From NCBI GenBank assembly GCA_910588375.1, contig CAJUQA010000016.1, positions 1 through 64,000 on the forward strand: a stretch of 64,000 bases of DNA, read 5' to 3'. The notes under the pieces were generated by a model. It was not told the DNA's origin. It worked only from the letters and a program-made list of their open reading frames with translations, and ran no database searches. This stretch comes from an uncultured Odoribacter sp. (GTDB taxonomy: Bacteria; Bacteroidota; Bacteroidia; Bacteroidales; Marinifilaceae). This document shows positions 24,306-31,702 of this stretch, in pieces; within the stretch, counting starts at the first letter, position 1, and each line of letters begins with the position of its first letter. A program made the position numbers and the translations under genes.

Positions 24306-24811
24306 TTGAGATTGGGGTTGTGAAAGGGAGATTGGAGGACGGCCGGGTTGCAGTTGAGTTTTCGCATATACAAACGGCTGCGGAGTGTGTGGTGCTTCAG
24401 CCGACAACCGGGAAGAATACGGTTTTTGTTCTTCCGTCTGTGGGTACACAGGTGGTTTGTTGGTTGGAGGCGGGAAAGAATATTGTATTAGGAGCGGTGT
24501 TTTCGGAAAGGGAGCCGATTCCAGAGGGTGTTAAGGCAGATGGAGAGTATCGGCAGTTTGGTTCGTCGGTGTTGGAGTTAAAGGAAGGAATGGCTGGGAT
24601 GAAGCAAGGGAAAGCAGCAATGGAATTGGTTGACGGGAAGGCTATTTTAGGGAATGAGGAAACGAATTTGAGGGTTATTTTAAAGGAGTTTGCAACAGCG
24701 TTGAAAGGGTTGACGGTTTCAACGGCAATGGGACCTTCCGGAACTCCCCTACCCCCGACGATTGAAGCTGTGACGAATGTTGAAGAATTGATTGGCAAAT
24801 TATTTAGTTGA
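24302..24811 (+). CDS. Baseplate spike protein (P2 V-like)
   Basis: A 169-residue protein. 'EIGVVKGRLEDGRVAVEFS' followed by 'VFVLPSVGTQVVCWLEAGK' is the OB-fold of gpV spike proteins, and the region 'YRQFGSSVLELKEG' begins the beta-helix. It pierces the outer membrane when the sheath contracts. The ATG overlaps the hub gene stop. Confidence 0.83.
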   Translation: MIEIGVVKGRLEDGRVAVEFSHIQTAAECVVLQPTTGKNTVFVLPSVGTQVVCWLEAGKNIVLGAVFSEREPIPEGVKADGEYRQFGSSVLELKEGMAGMKQGKAAMELVDGKAILGNEETNLRVILKEFATALKGLTVSTAMGPSGTPLPPTIEAVTNVEELIGKLFS

Positions 24812-24813
24812 TT

Positions 24814-25047
24814 ATGGCGTTGGTGAAGTCTACATTGAAAGGAGCTATTCTTGCTCTTTTGACCGAAATGCGGGAGAGAACGGAAGTGTGTGATGATGAG
24901 TTTGCGGAGAGGTTTGCAAGTGCAATAGATGATTATATTAAATCGGCAACGGTTACTGTTGCGGCGGGAATAACCGTAGCGACTTCCGGAAGTCCTACTT
25001 CTCAAACGGGAGTGACTACTGCTACGGGTACAGGAAAAATCAGTTAA
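24814..25047 (+). CDS. Small baseplate-cluster protein, unknown
   Basis: A 77-residue protein in the V-J interval. The N-terminal half is a helix; the C-terminal third is a Thr/Ser/Gly-rich low-complexity tail ('TVTVAAGITVATSGSPTSQ'). No PAAR motif is visible. It could be a spike-associated or assembly protein, but no family is recognised. Confidence 0.5.
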   Translation: MALVKSTLKGAILALLTEMRERTEVCDDEFAERFASAIDDYIKSATVTVAAGITVATSGSPTSQTGVTTATGTGKIS

Positions 25048-25059
25048 TTTATATTTGGT

Positions 25060-25890
25060 ATGGCAGATATACAGTTTGTAAAGAATGATCCTGAACAGAT
25101 TTTGGCGGATACGATTTCGGAGTATCAACGTTTGTCAGGAGGAAAATTGAATCCGGCGGATGCTGAAATGATTTTGCTTAATTGTATGGCTTATCGAGAG
25201 GTGGTTTTGCGCGGTAGTATGGAGGAGGTTATGAGGCAGAATTTTGTTCAATATGCAACGGGGAAGTATTTGGAAAATTGGGGGATGTTGTGGGGAATTG
25301 AGCGGGAAAGCGGAGAAACGGATGATGAGTACCGGGTGCGGATTTTGGCGGTTGCAAAAGGAACAATCGGCACGAAAGCGGCTTATTTTGCCCGGATTAT
25401 GGCTGTTGCTGGCGTATGTGATATTTTGATTGTGCAGAAGGTGGATGACAATGCTTTGCCTCCAGGCATGATTAAGTTGATTCCGCTTCAGCGGCGTGTT
25501 TCTGATAGTATGGTGGAGTATGGTACTGTTCATGATGAAGATTTGGAACGACGAATTATGGAGAGTATAATGATGCCAGATTTTGGGATTGTCGGTCCGG
25601 TGTTTGTGTTTGAGAATGCGGTTCCGGTAGCCGTAAATGGGGTTATTGATGTAAGAGGTGTTTTGGGGGTTAGCGCGGAGCTACTTAGGAGGAATGTTGT
25701 TTTGAAGGTGGAGGAGTATTTTGGGGAGTTGTCTCAAAGGTTTGACGGTAGTTTTGGGGAGTTTGACCTGGAACGAAAGGTGCTGGAGGCTGAAGGCGTG
25801 TTGAAGGTGACGCGAATTAGTTTTCCAAATGTTCCTACGCTTGGAACGGGAGAGTTTTATGTGAAAGGTGAAATTTCAATAGGTTTATGA
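25060..25890 (+). CDS. Baseplate J-like protein
   Basis: A 276-residue baseplate wedge protein. 'YLENWGMLWGIERESGETDDEYRVRIL' (split over about 69-95) and 'AKGTIGTKAAYFARIMAVAGV' (about 98-120) are classic baseplate-J motifs. It joins W and I to build the baseplate periphery. The next gene starts inside its stop codon (ATGA). Confidence 0.9.
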   Translation: MADIQFVKNDPEQILADTISEYQRLSGGKLNPADAEMILLNCMAYREVVLRGSMEEVMRQNFVQYATGKYLENWGMLWGIERESGETDDEYRVRILAVAKGTIGTKAAYFARIMAVAGVCDILIVQKVDDNALPPGMIKLIPLQRRVSDSMVEYGTVHDEDLERRIMESIMMPDFGIVGPVFVFENAVPVAVNGVIDVRGVLGVSAELLRRNVVLKVEEYFGELSQRFDGSFGEFDLERKVLEAEGVLKVTRISFPNVPTLGTGEFYVKGEISIGL

Positions 25891-26447
25891 GTATGACACT
25901 TGTTCCTGAGAGTATTCGGGCAACGAATACAACGGCTTTAGATTTGACTTTCTGGCAAAGGGTTATCAATTTGAATCCAGGCCAGCTTCGGATTGATATT
26001 GAGAATGAACGTGATTTGGTAAAGCTTGGGTTGTTGTTGGAGCAGTTCGGTGTTCCGTTGGAGTTTTTACCGACGGATCTTGAAAAGTTCGCTTTTCGGG
26101 AGTTGCTTCAGCAAGTTTTGAAGATTTACCGATTTTCCGGAACTACTGTTTCGGTTTCTTTGCTTGCAAAGGCTTTGCAGGTAGAAGAAGCAAATGTTGA
26201 AAGGAATTATTCTGTTTGTTATGATGGGCAGATTCGATATGACGGACTACATCGGCATGATGACGGACAGGAATATATGTCTTTTTGTGTTGATGTGCAT
26301 ATTTCAGGTGTTTTGGATGAGCGAAAAGCGGAGTTTGAAGGTTTGTTTAGAAGATTATTCCAAGTTTTTGAGCCGGTGGGAGTTTTTTTGCGTGATGTGA
26401 ATTTTGAGGGTGTTTTTGATAGTACATTTTATTCAACTTTTAATTGA
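25887..26447 (+). CDS. Tail protein I
   Basis: A 186-residue protein of the P2 GpI family, linking baseplate to fibre. The position between J and fibre, the start 'LVPESIRATNTTALDLTFW' and the 'LPTDLEKFAFRELLQQVLKIY' block (about 52-75) support this. It is coupled to J by a 4-bp overlap, and the fibre gene follows 6 bp later. Confidence 0.75.
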   Translation: MSMTLVPESIRATNTTALDLTFWQRVINLNPGQLRIDIENERDLVKLGLLLEQFGVPLEFLPTDLEKFAFRELLQQVLKIYRFSGTTVSVSLLAKALQVEEANVERNYSVCYDGQIRYDGLHRHDDGQEYMSFCVDVHISGVLDERKAEFEGLFRRLFQVFEPVGVFLRDVNFEGVFDSTFYSTFN

Positions 26448-26453
26448 TTTATT

Positions 26454-27683
26454 ATGAGCAGATTGATTGATAATATTAAGCGTTTGGCCGGAATGGTGAA
26501 GAATGAAACGAAGTCGGGCGGTAATACTGCGGTCAGGATTGGCGGATTGTTTGAGGAGATTGCGGCGGAATTGGAAGCGAAGTATGATAAAGCGGAATGT
26601 GATGAGTTTTTGTTGAAGTTGAATCGGGATAAGTTGGATAAAACAGGAGATGGTAAGGATGTTGTTGTTTCTTTCGTAGGTGCGGAAGAGAGGGAAAATG
26701 TGAGGGCTGGTGATACGTTGGCGATGTTGTGGGGAAAAGTTTGGAAATGGTTTGATGGATTGGCTGCGGTGGCGTTTTCAGGGAAAGCGCAGGATTTGAT
26801 AGACGATGCGGATCACCGGCTGGTGGCGGATGTGGAAAAGAACCGGTGGAACGACACGTTTACGCAACAGGAGACGGACGAAAAGGATGCGCAAGTGTTG
26901 AAAACGGCGCAGGAGTATGCCGACAACCGGGTGACGGATTTGGGTAGTGACGTTTATCGAAAATCGGAGGTCTATACCAAGCAGGAAGCGGATATCCGGC
27001 ATGAGGGGGATTTGTCGGAAGCGAAGAAGTATGCCACGGATAGGATTTCAGAACTGGTAAACGGAAGCCCGGCGGCTCTCGATACGCTCTATGAGATTGC
27101 GAATGCGTTGAACAACGATCCGAATTTTGCGACCACGATTATGGCGCTGATAAACGGAAAGGCTGACACGGGACATAAGCACACGAAAAGCCAAATAACG
27201 GATTTTCCGACGTCGATGCCGGCTTCGGATGTGTATGCTTGGGCAAAGGCGTCGTCGAAGCCTACCTATACCTGTTCGGAGGTCGGGGCTGCTCCAGCAA
27301 ATCACACTCATGATTACGCAGCTAAGACGCATTCACATAATGCTGACCAAATTACGGACACTACAACAAAGGTCATGATGACCAAGGAGGAGCGTTCGAA
27401 ACTGGCAGGTCTTGAAAGTATCGTTGCCTCGAAAGCAGCTAATGGTTATATTAAGGTGGGAGGCATTATTATACAGTGGGGGAAAGGTGGCTCAAATACA
27501 ACAGATTTGGTGACTATAAATTTTCCAACCGCTTTCCCTTCAACTTGCTGTTCGGTTGTTGTATCTGGCATCCGGAATAAAAATGGAAGTAATGGACATA
27601 ATTACGTATATAATGTTACAAGAACGAATTTTCAAGCAACGTTTGACAATGGTCCGGGATATTTTATAGCAATAGGGTACTAA
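26454..27683 (+). CDS. Tail fibre, currently expressed version of an invertible gene
   Basis: A 409-residue fibre. It has a helical N-terminus, a segment with KTEADxxY-type repeats (about 120-200), a glycine/histidine-rich part ('NHTHDYAAKTHSHNADQI', about 282-299) and a C-terminal knob starting 'YIKVGGIIIQWG'. The last 94 or so codons, from 'LAGLESIVASKA' on, lie inside a segment bounded by 28-bp inverted repeats. Inversion would replace them with the antisense cassette, giving a different receptor-binding tip. No fibre-assembly chaperone gene is visible. Confidence 0.85.
   Translation: MSRLIDNIKRLAGMVKNETKSGGNTAVRIGGLFEEIAAELEAKYDKAECDEFLLKLNRDKLDKTGDGKDVVVSFVGAEERENVRAGDTLAMLWGKVWKWFDGLAAVAFSGKAQDLIDDADHRLVADVEKNRWNDTFTQQETDEKDAQVLKTAQEYADNRVTDLGSDVYRKSEVYTKQEADIRHEGDLSEAKKYATDRISELVNGSPAALDTLYEIANALNNDPNFATTIMALINGKADTGHKHTKSQITDFPTSMPASDVYAWAKASSKPTYTCSEVGAAPANHTHDYAAKTHSHNADQITDTTTKVMMTKEERSKLAGLESIVASKAANGYIKVGGIIIQWGKGGSNTTDLVTINFPTAFPSTCCSVVVSGIRNKNGSNGHNYVYNVTRTNFQATFDNGPGYFIAIGY
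27403..27430 (+). repeat. Inverted repeat, left crossover site of fibre switch
   Basis: A 28-bp sequence within the fibre gene, perfectly repeated in inverse orientation at 27946-27973. It encodes 'LAGLESIVAS' in frame, so crossing over keeps the fibre reading frame. Similarity continues imperfectly for about 50 bp inward. Confidence 0.88.
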
Positions 27684-27974
27684 TTAATACGACCCTATCG
27701 CTATCCACCTACAATTAAATGCCGTTTTTTCCGTATTGTTGATTTGGAACGAACTTGTTCCAACATTACATACAGCAAGGGACTTATTTTGTCCTGTATC
27801 GGAGTCCTCAGGAACCATAACAACACTATATATGGCAGAGAAAGAGGTCGCATAGTTAATTGTCGTATTTGTTTTTGAGGTAGCATAACCAGTTCCCCAC
27901 TGAATCATAATACCCCCAATCTTTATGTAACCCTTAGCTGCTTTGGAGGCAACGATACTTTCAAGACCTGCCAA
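27684..27974 (-). pseudogene. Silent alternative tail-fibre C-terminus
   Basis: An antisense reading frame of 96 codons without its own ATG. It begins within the inverted repeat ('LAGLESIVASKA') and continues 'KGYIKIGGIMIQWG', then diverges from the expressed tip and ends in 'WIAIGSY' (expressed: 'FIAIGY'). Its stop codon abuts that of the expressed fibre tail to tail. It is a storage cassette expressed only after inversion. The shared start and end with a different middle fits receptor-binding specificity. Confidence 0.85.
27946..27973 (-). repeat. Inverted repeat, right crossover site of fibre switch
   Basis: Exact inverted copy of 27403-27430. The invertible segment between outer edges is 571 bp. 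The recombinase gene starts 54 bp further right, outside the segment, so its orientation does not change on inversion. Confidence 0.88.
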
Positions 27975-28027
27975 TTTGGAAAGATGCTTCCTTTAAATTT
28001 GTTCCATAAAAAACTTAAACAAATAAT

Positions 28028-28930
28028 ATGGAACAAACTATTTTAATGCGGGAGTTTATTAGGGAATACTTGGCTGTTAGTAAAAAGTCAGAATGTTATA
28101 AAAAGAGTTTAAAAAATGCAGGAAATCATTTAGAGCGATTTTCAAAGATTACAGGTTTATCAGTATCTACTGATTTGGATGAGCAGGTAATGGAAGATTT
28201 TACTTATTATCTTCAAGACTTGAATTTGATGCCAACAACGATAAAAAACAATATTAATAGGATAAAATATCTCCTGCAAAAAGCTCGAAAAACAGGTTAC
28301 AAAACCAATGCTACCATAGATGATTATAACGTGCCGGATGAGGAGGCAGTTTCTGTATTTCTAAGCATGCGTGAAGTCATAAAAATACATCGATATTCCG
28401 GTCTTACAATGCGCGAGCAAGAAATGAAAGACTATTTCGTTATCGGGTGTTTGACTGCTCTTCGGTTCTCCGATTATTCCCGTTTACAGGCGAAAAATTT
28501 TATAAGGAATAAAATTGTCATCAAAACAAAAAAGACAAATACGCCTGTACAAATACCAATGCATCCAGTTGTTCGTGAAATTATTGCAAAATATGACAAG
28601 CATTTGCCTTCTCCTCCCTCCTTGCAACATTTTAACAGGGAAATAAAAATAATATGTAAGAAAGCAAAGATTTGCGGAAAAGTATTGTGTGAACGAACAA
28701 AAGGACGTAATCGCATATCCCAATTAGTGCCGAAATATAAACTAATATCTTCACATACCGCCAGACGCTCAGCGGCAACAAATATGTATTTAGCTGGAAT
28801 ACTACCTTTTCGAATTATGCTGATAACAGGACATAAAACAGAAAAATCATTTTTTAGGTATATTAGAATCAGTCGAGATGAGAATGTGAAAATATTGGCC
28901 AGGCATAAGTTTTTTGCAGGAAAGAAATAA
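28028..28930 (+). CDS. Tyrosine site-specific recombinase, probable fibre invertase
   Basis: A 300-residue recombinase with an N-terminal SAM-like DNA-binding domain (about 1-90) and a complete catalytic set: Arg146 (ALRFSDY), a Lys at about 167-169 (IKTKKT), His243 and Arg246 (HTAR), His269 (GHK) and Tyr278 (FRYIRIS). Mu uses a serine recombinase (Gin) for its G segment; here a tyrosine enzyme takes that place, as in many Bacteroidota DNA inversions. It is next to the inverted repeats, and the phage integrates with MuA, so tail-fibre inversion is its most likely job. Base composition is more AT-rich than the tail genes. Confidence 0.88.
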   Translation: MEQTILMREFIREYLAVSKKSECYKKSLKNAGNHLERFSKITGLSVSTDLDEQVMEDFTYYLQDLNLMPTTIKNNINRIKYLLQKARKTGYKTNATIDDYNVPDEEAVSVFLSMREVIKIHRYSGLTMREQEMKDYFVIGCLTALRFSDYSRLQAKNFIRNKIVIKTKKTNTPVQIPMHPVVREIIAKYDKHLPSPPSLQHFNREIKIICKKAKICGKVLCERTKGRNRISQLVPKYKLISSHTARRSAATNMYLAGILPFRIMLITGHKTEKSFFRYIRISRDENVKILARHKFFAGKK

Positions 28931-28973
28931 ACGGTATTCAAAAGAGATTTAATATAAATTAAATGGATTTTAA

Positions 28974-29005
28974 ATCCCTCTTTGAATATAGTTTTAAAGA
29001 GGGAT
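28974..29005. terminator. Hairpin after the recombinase gene
   Basis: Perfect 10-bp stem ATCCCTCTTT / AAAGAGGGAT with a 12-nt A/T-rich loop, 44 bp after the recombinase stop. There is no long T run, so termination strength is uncertain. It lies just inside the right-end transposase sites. Confidence 0.55.
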
Positions 29006-29086
29006 ATTCTCATTATTACGTGTAAAAATCTCAGTGAAAAATTCTCATTTTGTAGTTGAAATTCTCATTTTTGATGCGAAATAATA
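29006..29086. promoter_or_regulatory. Phage right end with three transposase-site motifs
   Basis: Three copies of ATTCTCATT occur at 29006, 29041 and 29061. The outermost reads TCTCATTTTT and ends 14 bp from the terminus (…AATAATA), mirroring the left end. Mu also has several transposase sites at each end, and a cluster at the right end fits R1-R3. The terminus is followed by the CTGGT duplication. Confidence 0.72.
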
Positions 29087-29091
29087 CTGGT
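29087..29091. repeat. Target-site duplication CTGGT, right copy
   Basis: Repeats 1139-1143. Here GGT is in frame with the downstream lipoprotein fragment, as it is in frame with the upstream fragment on the left. Confidence 0.85.
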
Positions 29092-29643
29092 GTAACTGAA
29101 TTTAGTTTAGATGCTTTGAAAGGAGTAGCTGAAAAAGCTATAGTTTTATCAGAAAAATACGATATTGATAAAAAAGTTATAGAGTCTGGTTTCTATACAA
29201 AGGCGAATATGGATTTGTCTGATTTTGAAATAAATGAAGATGTAATGTATAATTTTATTAAGGAAAATTCGACAGATGAATTTCAAAAGCTATTGTATGA
29301 TATGGTAATGGAAGAGCAGGTTGTTGATATGGAGACAATAATTAATAATCCTTTTTTATTACCTAATGAACAAATATCATTAGTTATTTTGAATAATGTT
29401 ATTGGAAATAATTCATTGAGTTCTAGAACAGTATCATTATCGGATTGTCGAAATGAGTATAATGATTATATGAGTGTATGTAAAAAATGGTTGTATGTGG
29501 GAACGGGATTAACGGTTGCTACAGCTGTTATGTCTTTTGGCACAGTATCAACTTTATTTGCTGTTGCTACTACACTTGATTATGAACATTGTTCAAGTGG
29601 TGCAATGGATGCTTATATGAAGTGTGTTGAAAGTGTTAAATAA
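29092..29643 (+). pseudogene. 3' part of the host lipoprotein gene interrupted by the prophage
   Basis: 183 residues that continue the lipoprotein begun at 991. The first two thirds are helical and acidic. The C-terminal part has two cysteine pairs (SDC…MSVC and EHC…MKC) flanking a hydrophobic stretch 'LYVGTGLTVATAVMSFGTVS' and more. This suggests a disulphide-stabilised hydrophobic hairpin; no family recognised. In the lysogen an ATG at 29074 inside the phage end could start translation, but such a product would lack the signal peptide. Confidence 0.8.
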
Positions 29644-30200
29644 TATGTGGAAATTTTCACTTTTTTAATTGAAATGAGATAGTTTGAAATTATTTTAAAA
29701 GAATTGTTTAAATTCAATGATAAGGACGGTTGGCATGTCAGTCGGCAGGCAACCGTCCTTTCCTCATTTTTGTCTCTCCTGTTTATCGTCGGCATACAGG
29801 CGAGCAATGCCCAGACACGCACCCCTACCGATTTATAACGCCTCCTCGTCCCGCGCCTCTTCTGATGCGTCTTCTGATACTTCTTCTGCACTATAACTTC
29901 TTCTTTCTGCTCGGAAGCAGGGTCGGCCAACCAATAATTGCCTGCAAGAAACAAGGCATAACTCATAACACCCACACATACCAAATGATACCCCAAATTA
30001 ACTAATTTATCATTATTATTGGTCAGCCATGCCCACTTCATGTAGAAAGGAAATGTAACAACAGCTATCATCAATGCCACTCCGACAGGTATCCACCACT
30101 CCGACAATGTATTCTCGTAAATTGCATAACCGATAACTCCTGAAATAACAAGCATCAAGAGCATTAGCCCACGAAAGATTTTAATAAAAATATTTTTCAT
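29613..30200 (-). CDS. Small membrane protein, 3' end chimeric (right copy)
   Basis: The longer version of the gene truncated at 30-308. About the first 125 codons (down to 29824) look native: membrane segments (about 8-28, 33-52, 65-90), a short acidic stretch, then a very basic one (KKYQKTHQKRRGTRRRYKS). Beyond that, the frame runs antisense through the susC remnant and the terminator to a stop at 29613, so the last 70 or so codons are probably acquired. No family recognised. The native C-terminus may be lost. Confidence 0.45.
   Translation of the reverse strand: MKNIFIKIFRGLMLLMLVISGVIGYAIYENTLSEWWIPVGVALMIAVVTFPFYMKWAWLTNNNDKLVNLGYHLVCVGVMSYALFLAGNYWLADPASEQKEEVIVQKKYQKTHQKRRGTRRRYKSVGVRVWALLACMPTINRRDKNEERTVACRLTCQPSLSLNLNNSFKIISNYLISIKKVKISTYYLTLSTHFI
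29722..29771. terminator. Terminator downstream of the lipoprotein gene
   Basis: Perfect 11-bp stem AAGGACGGTTG (29722-29732) / CAACCGTCCTT (29750-29760) followed by a T-rich tract. It ends transcription coming from the lipoprotein fragment. Its right arm belongs to a sequence that recurs upstream of susC. Confidence 0.65.
29749..29823 (+). pseudogene. Decayed duplicate of the susC 5' end
   Basis: 29749-29772 matches 31581-31604 (susC leader) and 29767-29823 matches 31721-31777 (susC signal peptide) with two mismatches. The two parts are fused at a shared TTTTTG, so a 122-bp segment including the susC start codon is missing. The frame still reads 'FLSLLFIVGIQASNAQTRT' before a stop, without a start codon. 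Confidence 0.8.
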
Positions 30201-30226
30201 AATAATGCGCCTGCCTCTGCTTGCAA
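29950..30226. repeat. 277-bp direct repeat, right copy
   Basis: Matches 58-334 with one difference. The right boundary falls 26 bp upstream of the membrane-protein start codon; beyond it comes the 3' end of the DUF3472 gene, so the native promoter of this copy is probably missing. Confidence 0.9.
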
Positions 30227-30246
30227 TGAATAGTGGAAGTTGACTG

Positions 30247-31500
30247 TTACAATTGCTTCAATGCTTCCCAATCAATCTCCGGCTCTGTGCCTGTTGGCTT
30301 GCAATAGAACTTGGTTCCCATGGGTACAGACTCATTAAAGAAACCTCCCATTTTCAGATAAAACCGATTGTCTTTGGTATTACCGCCTTGATAGTCGAGA
30401 CGGACTTGGGCACTCGCAGTCGCATCGTGTGTAAAAGTAGCGTCCGTGAGTCGGGACCATTTACCTTCTTTACTGCGAGCCCACTGGTTGCCGAAGAAAA
30501 CTTCACGTGATAAATATCCTTGTTCCGGATTGAAATTCTCAAGGAAACTGTGAGGACGTTTATACCAGGTATTAGTCATGGGGCGCAAGAAACTTGCTAT
30601 TAATTTCCATTCTTTCTCATCCGTTGCATAAAAATAGGCCGTATAGGTCGTATTACCATTCCCGTCCGGTCTGACTTGCATCAGAAATTTGTATGTATTA
30701 CCGGCTTTCCAGGGATACTTCAGATAACTTTGTCCGCCTGAGCCTTCATTACCGAACTCACCGATGTGCACATCTTTGCCTTGGCGCAACAATCTAATCT
30801 TTTGGTCATCCGGAATCTCTTTAGGGTCTTGTGTATCAAAAGGACTCCATACCGAGAAAAGAACACGGCGTTCGGTCGGGGAGTTGTATTGCATTCCGAA
30901 ATAGCCTTCTCCGAATCCGGCTGCCATATAATAACTGTGCATTGTTTCGCCTTCTTTGGGTACTGTAATTTCGTTGTAAAACCATTCCGTGTCACCTTCA
31001 GGTAGCTTATATCCTAAATGGACGGAAGGACCGCGGCGTCCCCAATAATCGGAGAAATCTTTCACATAATTGCTTTTACCTGTAACATTGTCTGCAATCA
31101 ATTGCTTGATATCTCCGAAACTCTTGCCGCTTTTAGAGACTCCTTGTACATCGATACGGACATACCCTGCCTGTCGTACATCGATACTCCCTACAGGAAC
31201 TTTCGTGAAATCATCTGATTGCAAATTGACCTTGAAACTCTTTTTTCCGTAACTGACTTTGATTTCGGAATGTCCTTTGGCATACAATGACAAATCGGCT
31301 GTTGTCGGTTGATGCAAATAGAAATAAATACTAATGATACTTTTGGGATTTGTCCAATGTGCAATTCCTCTTTGTGTTATTTGCGCACCATCTTGTTGCC
31401 GGGTTACATAGCCATTGCCGGAAACTCCTACAACAAGTTGTTGGGATTGAGCGAACACGGTAGTGCATAACAATGCAAGTAAATATAATAAATTTTTCAT
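30247..31500 (-). CDS. Secreted DUF3472 protein with DUF5077-like N-terminal domain
   Basis: A 417-residue protein with a signal peptide (about 1-19). A beta-rich region (about 25-130, DUF5077-like) is followed by the DUF3472 region: 'GFGEGYFGMQYNSPTERRVLFSVWSPFDT' spread over about 193-225 and 'VHIGEFGNEGSGGQSY'. Proteins with these domains occur in Bacteroidota polysaccharide-related loci, and a carbohydrate-binding or -degrading role is suspected; activity is not established. It is divergent from the susC gene and flanked by direct repeats of the susC leader. Confidence 0.82.
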   Translation of the reverse strand: MKNLLYLLALLCTTVFAQSQQLVVGVSGNGYVTRQQDGAQITQRGIAHWTNPKSIISIYFYLHQPTTADLSLYAKGHSEIKVSYGKKSFKVNLQSDDFTKVPVGSIDVRQAGYVRIDVQGVSKSGKSFGDIKQLIADNVTGKSNYVKDFSDYWGRRGPSVHLGYKLPEGDTEWFYNEITVPKEGETMHSYYMAAGFGEGYFGMQYNSPTERRVLFSVWSPFDTQDPKEIPDDQKIRLLRQGKDVHIGEFGNEGSGGQSYLKYPWKAGNTYKFLMQVRPDGNGNTTYTAYFYATDEKEWKLIASFLRPMTNTWYKRPHSFLENFNPEQGYLSREVFFGNQWARSKEGKWSRLTDATFTHDATASAQVRLDYQGGNTKDNRFYLKMGGFFNESVPMGTKFYCKPTGTEPEIDWEALKQL

Positions 31501-31531
31501 ACGGATATAATTAAAAACAGTGGCAAGTTAT

Positions 31532-31539
31532 CAAAAATA
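31532..31539 (-). promoter_or_regulatory. Candidate -7 element for the DUF3472 gene
   Basis: CAAAAATA on the + strand reads TATTTTTG on the minus strand, an exact fit to the Bacteroides -7 consensus TAnnTTTG, 32-39 bp upstream of the start codon. The -33 TTTG is not at ideal spacing. Confidence 0.35.
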
Positions 31540-31702
31540 TTGTAGAGCCGCAAAAAGAAATAAATTATCTCAATGGGCGGGCAACCGTCCTTTCCTCATT
31601 TTTGTTAAAATTAAGCATTGCTGAAACCGATTGCTTTAGGATTCGTTAAACATCTCATAAAAATGTTGCGAAACGAAATTTTTACAAACTAAACACACCA
31701 TT

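Larger units (their letters stand above)
1144..29086. mobile_element. Complete Mu-like transposable prophage with P2-like contractile tail
   Basis: The boundaries are set by a CTGGT duplication and by matching ends: both begin with TAT and carry AAAAATGAGA 14 bp from the terminus. The content is a full Mu-type set: repressor, Ner-like protein, MuA and MuB transposition proteins, GemA/Mor-type regulators, terminase, DUF935 portal, MuF, I-type protease/scaffold, capsid and lysis genes. The tail resembles P2 (sheath, tube, E/E', tape measure, U, X, D, V, J, I, fibre). All expected modules are present and no core gene is obviously broken, so it is probably inducible. The + strand is G/T-rich throughout, even where genes run leftward. 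Confidence 0.93.

Noticed and set aside
27684..27974. An independent leftward gene beside the fibre
   Set aside because: It has no ATG, starts inside the inverted repeat and is homologous to the fibre tip, so it is a silent cassette.
28028..28930. The tyrosine recombinase as the phage integrase
   Set aside because: The phage has MuA/MuB and a 5-bp target duplication, so integration is by transposition; no tRNA or att core is present at the ends.
1144..29086. Diversity-generating retroelement, as found in some Bacteroides Mu-like phages
   Set aside because: No reverse transcriptase gene and no template/variable repeat pair are visible; host-range variation here is by inversion.
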